A DNA stretch of 64,000 nt from an uncultured Bacteroidales bacterium (GCA_937892155.1 CALAUG010000039.1:1-64000); one strand, 5' to 3'; counted from the first letter of the stretch, positions 33,212-42,718 are shown. A program made the numbers and translations. The notes: generated by a model not told the origin, from the letters alone.

Positions 33212-34594
33212 ATGAAAAACAAATTTCTTTTTCTCATATTGTTTTTCGCCCCTTTTCTGGCACTTTCGCAAGAAAAGCCTGTGGATTATACGCCGCTTGA
33301 CAAAATTTTACAGATAGACAAAGCACCGCTGACAAGCAACCTAAAAATACCAATATTCACTCTTGGTACGGGTATTGTTTCCTATCATGGTGATGTCATG
33401 AACAATGAGCCCGTCAACTTTTCTGTCGGCTGCAATGCGATTCATTTCGAAATGCTTCAGACTATTGCACCATCCTTCAAATTGGGAATTCGCTACTTAC
33501 GAAGCGAATTGCGTGGTAACGCCTATTATCCGGAAATTCAAACATTTTTTGATTTCAAGACGGACGTAAATTCGTTCGGTGCATTTATTCACTACGATTT
33601 TTCAAACATAAAATTTATAGCTCACAGGAGTCGAATACTTTCGCCATACGCAAGCCTTGGAGTCTCGATTCTACAACGCCCAGAAGCCCGCGGTGACTGG
33701 TTCACAAATGGAGAACAAATCTATCTTTGGTCCGATGGAACATTCCGCAACCGCGCCGAAAGCGAATATTCAGCTTCAAATTCAGAAATTGTATACCGCG
33801 ACTACGATTATGAAACATCGCTCCAGATAGAAAACACAGACCAAAAAGATTACTACACTCCTATCATCGCAACAATTCCTATAGAATTGGGACTGACGTA
33901 CAACATTTCAAAATCATTAAAAATCAACCTCGGGTATCAATATCATATTTCTGCCACAAACACGTTGGATGATATCACAAGCAAAGGTTCTACCGAAGCA
34001 CGTAAAGGCTCCAAACTTCCTGATGGATATTCATACGCATACACCAGTTTGACGTTCAATCTCGACAAGGTTACTAAGAAGAAAAAATTCGATGCAATTG
34101 ATAATGAATACTACCTACTCTACTGGGATGAAGATGAAGATGGTATAGACGAAACAGAAGATGACTGTCCGTACACTCCAAAAGGCGTAACAGTTTTCGC
34201 AAATGGTTGCCCACTTGACGACGACAATGATGGTATTCCAAACTTCCAAGACGAAGAAATCATGACACGTGCATTCTTCCACGACGAAAAAGGTAAAGGT
34301 CTTACCCAAGAAGATTTACGCAACAGAATGAAAGAAGGAGAAAAATTATCACAAGAAGATTTGTATAAATATTATCCAGACTTGCTAAATGGAAGTACAT
34401 TAAGTAAACAATTCTATAAACGAATCCCTAAGAAATTTAAAATCTGCGATATTGACAGGAACGACTACATTGATCTTGATGAATTATTAAATACCATAAA
34501 TTCTTTCTTTGATGACGGTCCACACGCTGGTCCTGGTTCCAATATGTCAAGTAAAGATTTGTCAGAATTGATAGAATTCTTCTTCCTACAATAG
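33212..34594 (+). CDS. Outer-membrane beta-barrel protein with TSP3 repeats and EF-hand tail
   Basis: A 460-residue protein with a signal peptide (LFLILFFAPFLALSQE). Residues ~45-285 alternate as in an OmpA-like beta-barrel (FKLGIRYLRSELRG, GLTYNISKSLKINLGYQYH). Calcium-binding TSP3-type repeats follow (DEDEDGIDETEDDCPYTPKGV, DDDNDGIPNFQDEE). The usual OmpA peptidoglycan-binding domain does not follow. Instead the last ~110 residues end in an EF-hand-like loop DIDRNDYIDLDELL. It lies directly after the SPOR-domain gene, but with its own promoter. Confidence 0.8.
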   Translation: MKNKFLFLILFFAPFLALSQEKPVDYTPLDKILQIDKAPLTSNLKIPIFTLGTGIVSYHGDVMNNEPVNFSVGCNAIHFEMLQTIAPSFKLGIRYLRSELRGNAYYPEIQTFFDFKTDVNSFGAFIHYDFSNIKFIAHRSRILSPYASLGVSILQRPEARGDWFTNGEQIYLWSDGTFRNRAESEYSASNSEIVYRDYDYETSLQIENTDQKDYYTPIIATIPIELGLTYNISKSLKINLGYQYHISATNTLDDITSKGSTEARKGSKLPDGYSYAYTSLTFNLDKVTKKKKFDAIDNEYYLLYWDEDEDGIDETEDDCPYTPKGVTVFANGCPLDDDNDGIPNFQDEEIMTRAFFHDEKGKGLTQEDLRNRMKEGEKLSQEDLYKYYPDLLNGSTLSKQFYKRIPKKFKICDIDRNDYIDLDELLNTINSFFDDGPHAGPGSNMSSKDLSELIEFFFLQ

Positions 34595-34690
34595 GATTCT
34601 TCAAAAAATCCCGCCTTTCGCTCATTTTTTACTTCAAAATTCTTTGTTGTTAAAAAATATTTCCCATTTTTGTCGGCAAAAGACTAAACA

Positions 34691-36067
34691 ATGAGTTTAA
34701 TAAAATCTATTTCTGGTATTCGAGGGACAATCGGTGGCGCGACAGGCGACAACCTAACTCCCGTAGATATTATCGCATTCACTTCCGCCTATGGTTCATG
34801 GGTAAAGGAACAAACAAATAAAGATTCAAACACGATAGTTGTCGGACGTGACGCACGTCTATCCGGCAATATGGTCAGCAGCCTTGTAATGCAGACTCTT
34901 GTCGCCATGGGCTTCAACGTTGTTAATATTGGACTTGCAACTACCCCAACGACAGAAATTGCTGTGACAGAAGAAAAAGCCGATGGTGGTATTATTATTA
35001 CGGCAAGTCACAATCCAAAGCAATGGAATGCTTTAAAACTTCTTAATAACAAAGGCGAGTTCTTAAATGCTGCAGAAGGTAAAGATGTGTTGGACAAAGC
35101 ATCTCGTAGCGAATTCACCTACGCCGAAATTGACTCACTCGGTTCTATCGTTGAAAAAAATTACAACACTAAACATATAGAAAAAGTATTGGCGTTACCT
35201 CTTGTAAATGTAGAGGCAATCCGCAAAGCGAACTTCACCGTTGCAATAGACTGCGTAAATTCTGTTGGAGGCATAATACTACCAGAATTATTGGAAAAAT
35301 TAGGAGTAAAGAACGTGCTCCAATTAAACTGCGAGGCAACTGGAAAATTCGCCCATACGCCAGAACCAATTCCTGAAAACTTGGTTGACACAGCAAATTC
35401 CATAAAAAACAACAAGGTTGACGTTGGATTTGTGGTTGATCCTGATGTTGACAGACTTGCAATAATCAACGAAGACGGCAGCATGTTTGGCGAAGAATAC
35501 ACACTTGTGTCGGTTGCCGACTACGTACTGCAACATACCGCAGGTAACACTGTCAGCAATTTATCATCGACACGCGCACTTTCCGACGTGACAAAGAAAT
35601 ACGGAAAGGAGTACAATGCAGCTGCAGTTGGCGAAGTAAATGTAGTTACCAAAATGAAAGAAACCAACGCGGTAATTGGTGGTGAAGGAAATGGCGGTGT
35701 TATTTACCCAGAAATTCACTACGGACGCGATGCATTGGTTGGTATTGCACTATTTCTGAGTTTGTTGGCTCAATCTGGAAAGAAATGTTCCGAAGTACGC
35801 AAACAATATCCCGACTATACTATATCTAAGAACAAAATTCAATTAACCCCTGAGACAAATGTCGACGCAATATTGAAAAACATTGCTGAAACATATAAAA
35901 ACGAAAAAGTCAACACAATTGACGGAGTTAAGATTGATTTTGCAAACGGATGGGTTCATTTACGTAAGTCAAACACGGAACCAATCATCAGAATTTATGC
36001 AGAAAGCAGTTCTTTAGAAGAAGCAAATTCACTTGCACAGCAAATTATCTCAAATATTAATAGATAA
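34691..36067 (+). CDS. glmM: Phosphoglucosamine mutase / phosphomannomutase family
   Basis: A 458-residue alpha-D-phosphohexomutase with the N-terminal SGIRGTIGG, the phosphoserine loop ITASHNPKQWNALKLL, the metal loop DPDVDRLAIINEDG, the sugar-binding GEGNGGV and the phosphate-binding RKSNTEPIIRIYAE. The overall similarity is to Bacteroidota GlmM, which makes glucosamine-1-phosphate for peptidoglycan and lipid A. Phosphomannomutase activity cannot be excluded. Confidence 0.88.
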   Translation: MSLIKSISGIRGTIGGATGDNLTPVDIIAFTSAYGSWVKEQTNKDSNTIVVGRDARLSGNMVSSLVMQTLVAMGFNVVNIGLATTPTTEIAVTEEKADGGIIITASHNPKQWNALKLLNNKGEFLNAAEGKDVLDKASRSEFTYAEIDSLGSIVEKNYNTKHIEKVLALPLVNVEAIRKANFTVAIDCVNSVGGIILPELLEKLGVKNVLQLNCEATGKFAHTPEPIPENLVDTANSIKNNKVDVGFVVDPDVDRLAIINEDGSMFGEEYTLVSVADYVLQHTAGNTVSNLSSTRALSDVTKKYGKEYNAAAVGEVNVVTKMKETNAVIGGEGNGGVIYPEIHYGRDALVGIALFLSLLAQSGKKCSEVRKQYPDYTISKNKIQLTPETNVDAILKNIAETYKNEKVNTIDGVKIDFANGWVHLRKSNTEPIIRIYAESSSLEEANSLAQQIISNINR

Positions 36068-36081
36068 AAAGCCCAAGAACA

Positions 36082-36111
36082 TTTGTTTTTTAATAGTATT
36101 TTATATTTTTG
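36082..36111 (+). promoter_or_regulatory. Promoter of the acidic-tail gene and yebC
   Basis: TTTG at 36082-36085, an 18-bp spacer and TATTTTTG at 36104-36111, 25 bases before the ATG at 36137. Confidence 0.6.
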
Positions 36112-36136
36112 GCAGAAAATTTAAGATTTACTAATT

Positions 36137-36541
36137 ATGCAATCAAAACCTCGTGTTATTAAAGACTTTGACAAGTTAGACAAAGATTTACAAGAAAAAG
36201 TCTTAGACGCATATCCTAACGGATTTATTGAATATTTAATTTCATACACAGACCCCAAAACTGGCATGGAACGTTTCGCCCTACCATACGAGACAGATGA
36301 CAAATATTATATGGTACGCGTTGACAAACTCATAGAATCTCAAATAGACAATCCTGACGTTGACGACGACATGAAGGGCGACGAAGATATTCTTAACCTC
36401 GGAGACATTGAAAAGATGGACAAACCAGAAGGAATAGAAGAGGAAGAAGAGGAAGAAGAAGACGATACTGTCGACAAAATCGAGTTTACCGACTTGGATG
36501 AAGTTGATAAAGACGAAGATGATGACGAAGATGTTGAATAA
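36137..36541 (+). CDS. Conserved Bacteroidota protein with acidic C-terminal tail
   Basis: A 134-residue protein whose N-terminal ~70 residues (KPRVIKDFDKLDKDLQEKV, YPNGFIEYLISYTDPKTGME, LPYETDDKYYMVRVD) are of a type found across Bacteroidota and sometimes labelled DNA primase without evidence. The last 60 residues are strongly acidic (runs of Glu and Asp), a tail like that of DNA- or histone-mimicking proteins. It precedes yebC by 14 bases and shares its promoter, so the two may act together. Function unknown. Confidence 0.82.
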   Translation: MQSKPRVIKDFDKLDKDLQEKVLDAYPNGFIEYLISYTDPKTGMERFALPYETDDKYYMVRVDKLIESQIDNPDVDDDMKGDEDILNLGDIEKMDKPEGIEEEEEEEEDDTVDKIEFTDLDEVDKDEDDDEDVE

Positions 36542-36555
36542 TTAAAATATTTTTT

Positions 36556-37272
36556 ATGGGAAGAGCCTTTGAATATAGACGTGCAGCAAAAGAAAAAAGA
36601 TGGGGAACCATGTCACGCGTATTTCCTCGTTTGGCAAAAAGTATTACTATCGCAGCAAAAGAAGGTGGACCAGATCCTTCAATGAACTCTAAGCTACGTA
36701 CTGTAATTATGAATGCCAAGGCACAAAACATGCCGAAAGCGAATATTGACGCCGCCATAAAACGTGCAACAAGCAAGGACGTAGAAAACTATTCCGAAGT
36801 TGTTTACGAAGGTAAAGGTCCTCACGGAGTGCTAATCGTTGTGGAATGTGCAACAGACAACACAACCAGAACAGTTGCGAACGTAAAATCATATTTCAAC
36901 AAACTTGGCGGATCACTTGCTCCTTCTGGTTCTTTTGAATATATGTTTTCACGAAAAGCTGTTTTTCAAATAAAAAAGACTGAAACTATTGATTTGGAAG
37001 AATTGGAATTGAACCTTATTGATGCCGGTTTGGAATCGATAGAATCCGATGACGAAGAAAACATTGCAATATTATATGCCGACTACAAAGATTTCGGTAA
37101 TATGGCTAAAGCACTTGAAAGTGCAAATGTAGAGTTGCTAAAAGCAGAACTACAACGTATTCCTAACGATGTTCAAGAATTCACAGAAGAACAAATTGTC
37201 GATATCGATAAACTAATTGACAGGTTGGAAGAAGACGACGACGTTCAGGCTGTTTTCACAAATATTGCTTAA
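36556..37272 (+). CDS. YebC/PmpR family protein (TACO1-like)
   Basis: A 238-residue protein with the YebC signature from the start (MGRAFEYRRAAKEKRWGTM, FPRLAKSITIAAKEGG) and KDVENYSEVVYEGKGPHGVLIVVE, FNKLGGSLAPSGSFEYMFSRK. Family members act as DNA-binding transcription regulators or, in recent work on homologues, help ribosomes through difficult sequences. Usual length. It ends just before a strong terminator, as the last gene of this unit. Confidence 0.93.
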   Translation: MGRAFEYRRAAKEKRWGTMSRVFPRLAKSITIAAKEGGPDPSMNSKLRTVIMNAKAQNMPKANIDAAIKRATSKDVENYSEVVYEGKGPHGVLIVVECATDNTTRTVANVKSYFNKLGGSLAPSGSFEYMFSRKAVFQIKKTETIDLEELELNLIDAGLESIESDDEENIAILYADYKDFGNMAKALESANVELLKAELQRIPNDVQEFTEEQIVDIDKLIDRLEEDDDVQAVFTNIA

Positions 37273-37280
37273 TACATATA

Positions 37281-37314
37281 GAGTTCAGTTACCAAACTAA
37301 CTGAACTCTTTTTT
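37281..37314 (+). terminator. Terminator of the yebC unit
   Basis: Ten-base arms GAGTTCAGTT (37281-37290) and AACTGAACTC (37299-37308), an eight-base loop and six T. It lies between convergent units. Confidence 0.9.
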
Positions 37315-37328
37315 CCCTTTGATAATCA

Positions 37329-38096
37329 TTAAAACGTTAATTGTTCCCCTTGCGTCATTATATAGTACGCATTGGTGCGGTAAGTTTCTGCCATTATTGT
37401 TGTGAACAGTCCCGGATTACCACCATGTGAAGGAAACATTCCATAATGACAAGGTATAGTCACCTTTGTTTGAATCGCTTGTGCGAACTGTGCGCAATCT
37501 CCTTCGTTCATATTTCCCCACGCACCATTTATAGGAGCGACAAGACAATCAAACGGCCCAAATTGATTAAAATAATCAACCTTATCCATGCGAATACACG
37601 TATCTCCCGCAAAAAACAGCCTAATTTCATCTGTACAAAGCACAACGCCAAATGCATCAGGAGCACCAATTCCGTGATCACAAAACACAAAATGCAGCTC
37701 TACGTCATCATCAACATAACTCTCTCCCACTTTAACGAATCGGCAATTCTGTTTTGAAATACCCAACTGTTCAACCTCCTTTTCGCAAGTGATAGAAGCA
37801 AATAATTTCGTCTTCGGCTGTATCAAATCAGACATGGAATCTTCATCAAAATGGTCGCGGTGCGAATGAGTAGCGATAATATAATCGAACGTAATTTCAG
37901 ACGGATTCAACAATTTAGGCAGCAAACGTTTCACATCCATTGAGTGTTCCAAACGTTCAACACAATCCGATAAATACAAGTCTATTCCTAAGAACTTCCC
38001 CAGACGTGTTTTAACAATGAAACCAGCTTGTCCAACAGAAAACAGATGTGTTTTCCCGAGAGGAGCATCGTTTAGTTTTTGTGCAAACTCTATCAT
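37329..38096 (-). CDS. MBL-fold metal-dependent hydrolase (UlaG-like)
   Basis: A 255-residue metallo-beta-lactamase-fold protein with the zinc-binding ATHSHRDHFDEDS, the later FCDHGIGAPDAFGVVL, FAGDTCIRMD and the terminal HYGMFPSHGGNPG. It is closest to L-ascorbate-6-phosphate lactonase UlaG and relatives. No ula genes are near, so the substrate is open. It begins six bases after the M3 peptidase stop, as the last gene of the minus-strand series. Confidence 0.88.
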   Translation of the reverse strand: MIEFAQKLNDAPLGKTHLFSVGQAGFIVKTRLGKFLGIDLYLSDCVERLEHSMDVKRLLPKLLNPSEITFDYIIATHSHRDHFDEDSMSDLIQPKTKLFASITCEKEVEQLGISKQNCRFVKVGESYVDDDVELHFVFCDHGIGAPDAFGVVLCTDEIRLFFAGDTCIRMDKVDYFNQFGPFDCLVAPINGAWGNMNEGDCAQFAQAIQTKVTIPCHYGMFPSHGGNPGLFTTIMAETYRTNAYYIMTQGEQLTF

Positions 38097-38102
38097 TATG
38101 GA

Positions 38103-39818
38103 TTATAGTTTCTGTATTTCTGAACACACAAAATCTGCCAAATCCTTAACATATTCATACGAGAATGAGAATTCTATGCCAGCAGCTTTGTATATTTCTG
38201 GTATTGACTTGGTATAGCCTAATTTCATAAATGCTTCATAATGCTCCAATGCCGATGCAGGATTTTCCTTGTATTGTTTCCACATAGCAATAGCACCTAA
38301 CTGTGCAAAACCATATTCTATATAATAGAACGGGACTTCAAAGATATGAAGCTGTTTTTGCCAAGAACATTTACGAAATTTCTCATAACCTGTCCAGTCT
38401 GCGCCTTCCCCACTTTCAAATTCATTCAAAATTGTCAACCACGCCTGTTCACGTTCAGAAATGGTATGAGAAGGATTTTCGTACAACCAATGTTGGAATT
38501 TATCCACAATGGCTATCCACGGAAGTACTGACAAAATATCTTCCAGCTGACTTTTCTTAGCACGTTTAAAATCTTCCCGATTTGGAAAGAATGTGTGCCA
38601 ATGTTCCATGGAAATCAACTCCATACTCATTGACGCCAACTCGGCAACTTCGGATGGTAAATCCTTGAAATCCACCAATGGCAAATCAGCCGAAACTATG
38701 GAATGAATTGCGTGGCCTCCTTCATGAACAATGGTAACCACATCATGTAACGTTCCTGCCGCATTCATAAAGATGAATGGCAAATTACTTTCGTACAATG
38801 GATTATTATAGCCACCTGGAGCTTTTCCCACGCGCGATTCCAAATCCCAATAACCATTATCAGCCAGTTTTTTTAAGCACTCACCATAAAATGGTTTAAT
38901 CTCCGTGAAACAAGCAATTGCCTTATTAACAAAATCTGATATTGTTTCAAAAGGTTTCAGCGGAGGCAAACTGTCGGGATCCACGTCCATATCCCACGGA
39001 CGAAGAACATCAAGTCCCAATTTTTGTTTGCGTTCTTTATGTAAAGCCGCCATTATTGGCGGTATAGTCTTCTGAATAGCAGAATGAAAAGCGAAACAGT
39101 CATCCTTTGTATAATCAAAACGACAGAGGCTTTTAAATTTGTAGTCCCTGAAATTTTCAAATCCTGCATTTTGAGCAACAATATGTCGTTTTCGAATCAT
39201 CTGTGACATATTATCATTCAAACGTTGTTCGTCTTGTTTGCGACGAGATTGTATCAACGAAAAAACATTCTCGCGAACATTTCTGTCCGATTTTTTCAGA
39301 TAAACAGCCGCTTGTTGTAATGTTTTTGTTCCTTCGTACTCTATTGTCATTTGAGATGTAATGTTGCCATATTCCTGCTCCATTGTTTGTAAATCAGCAA
39401 TAAGTGGCACATTTTCTTCACGGAACAAAGCTTCGCGCTGTTGCATCGCACGCTTCATGATACGGTAATCGCCGTCCAACTGTTGAAAAAACTCACTATT
39501 CAAACATTTTTTATCCAAAACATTTGAATACTTCTGAATCTCTGGATCAATTTGAGTTACAAAAACATTGAAAGAATCCCTCAACTGCTCGTTCGTTGCA
39601 TCGCAAGTCATTTTTATGTACCGCCACGAACTATCTTCTTCCAAAGCAGCATCCAGTTCACTTCTATAGGCTAGGAACTTCTTCATTGCTTCGGCAGAAT
39701 CAATGTTGAACGAAACTAATTGCTCAAAATAAGGCCGAACATCTTCCCACGATGCAATCTGTAGATCGGCAGAAAGAAATTTTCGTTTTTGCTTCGCTTG
39801 TTCAAGTATACTACTCAT
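38103..39818 (-). CDS. M3-family oligoendopeptidase
   Basis: A 571-residue zinc peptidase (oligoendopeptidase F group). The catalytic helix is VTIVHEGGHAIHSIV (HExGH), with the downstream Glu in SEVAELASMSMELIS. The frame is open for another 40 lysine-rich codons upstream, but those overlap the end of the DUF5606 gene in another frame; the start MSSILEQAKQKRK at 39818 leaves an eight-base overlap. It likely degrades peptides in the cytoplasm, as no signal peptide is seen. Confidence 0.92.
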   Translation of the reverse strand: MSSILEQAKQKRKFLSADLQIASWEDVRPYFEQLVSFNIDSAEAMKKFLAYRSELDAALEEDSSWRYIKMTCDATNEQLRDSFNVFVTQIDPEIQKYSNVLDKKCLNSEFFQQLDGDYRIMKRAMQQREALFREENVPLIADLQTMEQEYGNITSQMTIEYEGTKTLQQAAVYLKKSDRNVRENVFSLIQSRRKQDEQRLNDNMSQMIRKRHIVAQNAGFENFRDYKFKSLCRFDYTKDDCFAFHSAIQKTIPPIMAALHKERKQKLGLDVLRPWDMDVDPDSLPPLKPFETISDFVNKAIACFTEIKPFYGECLKKLADNGYWDLESRVGKAPGGYNNPLYESNLPFIFMNAAGTLHDVVTIVHEGGHAIHSIVSADLPLVDFKDLPSEVAELASMSMELISMEHWHTFFPNREDFKRAKKSQLEDILSVLPWIAIVDKFQHWLYENPSHTISEREQAWLTILNEFESGEGADWTGYEKFRKCSWQKQLHIFEVPFYYIEYGFAQLGAIAMWKQYKENPASALEHYEAFMKLGYTKSIPEIYKAAGIEFSFSYEYVKDLADFVCSEIQKL

Positions 39819-40317
39819 TCTTTTTCGTAGTCTTTGTTGTTTTTTTAGCTTTGGGTTTTTCTTCTGTAGATTTTGTTTCTGCCTTTGCTGCTTTTTTGGA
39901 GTTATTCTCAGTTTCAACTTCTTTTTTCTCTTCTTCAAACTTCAACACATTCTGTTTCAATAAGATATTGTACCAAGTCAAAACCTTTTTCATATCGGAA
40001 ACATATACACGTTCCTTATCATAATTTGGAAGAATATCACCAAAATAATCCTTTATATCTTCGTTGGAAGATTTTGCAGATACAGATGTTTCACCTTTAT
40101 TTTCCATTTTATAGATTTTTTCAAAAACCTGAGAAAGTGGAAGTTCCTCATCTTCAGTATAAATAGCAATATCTTCCAATGCGCTCACTTTTGAAGTGAA
40201 ATACACGGGAATGCGTTGTTTTGTTTCCAACGATTCAACAATGATACTTCTTGATGATTGAGCAACAAGCTTATACAAACCTGCATGTCCCGAAATCGAT
40301 AAAATGTCTTTTAACAT
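39811..40317 (-). CDS. DUF5606 protein
   Basis: A 168-residue protein beginning MLKDILSISGHAGLYKLVAQS, the signature of DUF5606, a family confined to Bacteroidota. The first ~140 residues hold the conserved domain (PVYFTSKVSALEDIAIYT, VLTWYNILLKQNVLKF). The tail is a Lys/Glu/Thr-rich low-complexity stretch. It overlaps the M3 peptidase start by eight bases. Function unknown. Confidence 0.9.
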   Translation of the reverse strand: MLKDILSISGHAGLYKLVAQSSRSIIVESLETKQRIPVYFTSKVSALEDIAIYTEDEELPLSQVFEKIYKMENKGETSVSAKSSNEDIKDYFGDILPNYDKERVYVSDMKKVLTWYNILLKQNVLKFEEEKKEVETENNSKKAAKAETKSTEEKPKAKKTTKTTKKNE

Positions 40318-40338
40318 ATAACCAATATTTAGAGTGAA

Positions 40339-41094
40339 TTATTTAATATTTCTTTGTTTTTTTATTTTTTCGTACGCTTCATTTATTTTTCTAAACTTCT
40401 CATTTGCAGTTTTTTGAACATCTTCTCCCAAATGGCTCACCTTATCAGGATGGTATTTCACAGCCATTTTCTTGTAGGCCTTCTTAACCTCTTCATCAGT
40501 TGCCGACGGAGTTATCTCCAACATTTGGTATGCACTATCCAAGTCGTCGTAGAAGGTTGCTTTTATAGATTGTGCATCAGAATACGAGATACCCAAGCCA
40601 TTTGCGATTGTAGAAATCACATCCAACTCGGAATCATCGATATTTCCATCGCTCTGAGCAATATAGTACAGCACGTGCAGTAATTCCAAACGTGATGCGT
40701 ACTGCATATTTTGACGGATTTCCAAACAAACTTGTTGCAAAGGAATATCTTTCTGTAAAATATCCCGTAAAGTGTGAAGCAATTGCGTAGCCTTCGTTTC
40801 GCCAAATGTATTCAACAAATAGCGCTTAACGTAATCCAATTCCGATTTCTTTACGACCCCGTCGGCTTTCATTACCGCAGCAATCAGCACTAACAACGAG
40901 CTATAAAAATCATTTTGCGACATTTGCTGGCGTGACTGCGACCACGATTGCTGCCGCTGTCCACCACCGCCTATCTGTCTTCCAGTTGCGACATTATCGA
41001 ACATTGAACCGATTGCCCCACCTATCAAGGCGCCAATGACACCTCCTGTAGCAAAGCCAATTCCTGCGCCCAACAATCGTCCGAGACAAGCCAT
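40339..41094 (-). CDS. TerB-DnaJ (DjlA-like) co-chaperone
   Basis: A 251-residue protein with an N-terminal glycine-rich hydrophobic segment (GAGIGFATGGVIGALIGGAIGS) that may insert in the membrane. A TerB-like domain follows (~60-165; AAVMKADGVVKKSELDYV, YYIAQSDGNIDDSELDVI), then a C-terminal J domain with the Hsp70-activating HPD (AYKKMAVKYHPDKVSHLGED). This is the layout of DjlA-type membrane-associated co-chaperones. Its start overlaps the coaE stop by one base. Confidence 0.9.
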   Translation of the reverse strand: MACLGRLLGAGIGFATGGVIGALIGGAIGSMFDNVATGRQIGGGGQRQQSWSQSRQQMSQNDFYSSLLVLIAAVMKADGVVKKSELDYVKRYLLNTFGETKATQLLHTLRDILQKDIPLQQVCLEIRQNMQYASRLELLHVLYYIAQSDGNIDDSELDVISTIANGLGISYSDAQSIKATFYDDLDSAYQMLEITPSATDEEVKKAYKKMAVKYHPDKVSHLGEDVQKTANEKFRKINEAYEKIKKQRNIK

Positions 41095-41681
41095 TATTTT
41101 CCTTTAATTTTAGTTAATACATCTATTACTTGAGGAATGACAAAGGTATCATTATTTTTTATAACAAAATCTGCTTTTTGTTCCGCAATCTTCACAGACA
41201 ATTGTTTTTCCATACGACGCCTTACATCCTCCCTGCTGCAGCCGTCACGTTCCATAACACGTTGAATTTTCACTTCTTCATCGGCAACTACAGCAATGAC
41301 AAAGTTAAATTGCTTATATAAGTCACTTTCGTACAACAAAGCTGTTTCCATAATGGTCACCGGTGCTTCTTGTTTTTCAGACCACGCCTTAAAATCCAAC
41401 CAAACTTGTGGATGCACTATAGAATTTACTTTTTTACAAAGTGCTGCATCATTAAAAATTTTATCTGCCAAAAATTTCTTTTGAAGCGCTCCGTCTTTAT
41501 AAACCTCATCACCAAACAGTTGCCGTAATGATGAAATTATAACTGGATTTGTTTCCATCAACCGTTTTGCGCGACTGTCACTATCATACACAGGGACCAG
41601 CAAAGAAGTGAACAAACGCGACACAACGCTTTTGCCACAACCGATTCCTCCTGTCAAAGCAACATACTTAATCATTTGCAT
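41094..41681 (-). CDS. coaE: Dephospho-CoA kinase
   Basis: A 195-residue P-loop kinase for the last step of coenzyme A synthesis. It has ALTGGIGCGKSVVSRLF, YDSDSRAKRLM, VNSIVHPQVW, ETALLYESDLYKQFN and VMERDGCSREDVRRRME. Two close ATGs (41681 and 41675) are both possible, and each overlaps the end of the YbbR gene. The unit ybbR, coaE, TerB-DnaJ protein is tightly packed. Confidence 0.95.
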   Translation of the reverse strand: MQMIKYVALTGGIGCGKSVVSRLFTSLLVPVYDSDSRAKRLMETNPVIISSLRQLFGDEVYKDGALQKKFLADKIFNDAALCKKVNSIVHPQVWLDFKAWSEKQEAPVTIMETALLYESDLYKQFNFVIAVVADEEVKIQRVMERDGCSREDVRRRMEKQLSVKIAEQKADFVIKNNDTFVIPQVIDVLTKIKGK

Positions 41682-42639
41682 CTATAAAATCGGCAATGAC
41701 GCCAACTGAAGAAATATCTTGTCGTACTATGCGAACATAATCAGGATAACGCACTATTTCAACCGGTATGAGACCAACAATAGATTGTTTCTGAAAATCT
41801 GCAACTACTTCAAAATCTGACGGATAATACGTTTGTGCCTTACTCAAACAGACTAAGAAAGAAATAGCAACTTTATCTCTCATTAAATCAACTGCGACAC
41901 CATTTTTAGGCACATTTATCAATGTTATTGGAACCGTTATCGTCTGTTCGGTAAACTTCTCTACAGCACCTTGAATGTGTACTTTTTCCACACTCATCTG
42001 TACATTATGCAACGGAACCAGTTCAACAGAATCAGAAAATGATTCCCTAACTCTCTTTTTTTCGAACAAATTCGCATTAACGACACGAATTGTATCCAAC
42101 ATGGATTTAGAGCCATACAATTCCACGCTATCAGGTTTAATTACAAGGGCTTCCGTCAATTCATATTGCTGATCAAATGTAATAGACAACGGAACATGCA
42201 CTGGAACTTTTTTAGAATGAATTTTCTCAAAAGTGAAAGGAATATCTATTGGATACGAGTCCAATATTTTTAACTGTTCGCTCAACGAAGCAACAACCCG
42301 TACATCTTTGGTACTTACGGCAGACAAATGTTCCTCAAATATGGATGAAACATCTATTGAGATGTCATCATCGAACATATAATGTTTCAACAATCCCCAA
42401 CCTGTGCCTTCTACTGTATAATTCAAAGTAGTTGGCACTTGCGAAACCAAAGAAACTGATTTTGGAACGTTGACATAGTGAACTGGAATCTGCAAATTTT
42501 CTTCATAAGTTTTGCCCATTTCACGAGTAAACCACAGTACTGCAGCAATGCCAAGACACATTATGAAAGGAATATATCTTTGTACCCCTCTCATAAAGAT
42601 TATCTGTCGTTTACTATATTTCTTAGTCGTTTGTTTCAC
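41668..42639 (-). CDS. YbbR-domain membrane protein
   Basis: A 323-residue protein with one N-terminal membrane segment (YIPFIMCLGIAAVLWF) and periplasmic YbbR-like repeats (LQIPVHYVNVPKSVSLVSQVP; VHVPLSITFDQQYELTEAL; TVPITLINVPKNGVAV). In Firmicutes the homologue CdaR regulates a diadenylate cyclase. No dac gene is adjacent, and Bacteroidota YbbR proteins commonly precede coaE as here, so the role is open. Confidence 0.88.
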   Translation of the reverse strand: MKQTTKKYSKRQIIFMRGVQRYIPFIMCLGIAAVLWFTREMGKTYEENLQIPVHYVNVPKSVSLVSQVPTTLNYTVEGTGWGLLKHYMFDDDISIDVSSIFEEHLSAVSTKDVRVVASLSEQLKILDSYPIDIPFTFEKIHSKKVPVHVPLSITFDQQYELTEALVIKPDSVELYGSKSMLDTIRVVNANLFEKKRVRESFSDSVELVPLHNVQMSVEKVHIQGAVEKFTEQTITVPITLINVPKNGVAVDLMRDKVAISFLVCLSKAQTYYPSDFEVVADFQKQSIVGLIPVEIVRYPDYVRIVRQDISSVGVIADFIDAND

Positions 42640-42650
42640 ATTGTAAAAAT

Positions 42651-42681
42651 AAAAAAGGTTGACGAATTAATCATCAACCTT
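42651..42681 (-). terminator. Terminator behind yajC
   Basis: Arms AAGGTTGA (42655-42662) and TCAACCTT (42674-42681), with an A-run at 42651-42656 that gives the U-tract on minus. It separates yajC from ybbR. Confidence 0.75.
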
Positions 42682-42718
42682 TTCAATAATTTATGATATT
42701 TATTTCGTAACCAGTGGC

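Noticed and set aside
39819..39938. Lysine-rich N-terminal extension of the M3 peptidase
   Set aside because: It overlaps the basic tail of DUF5606 in another frame; the peptidase family begins near MSSILEQ.
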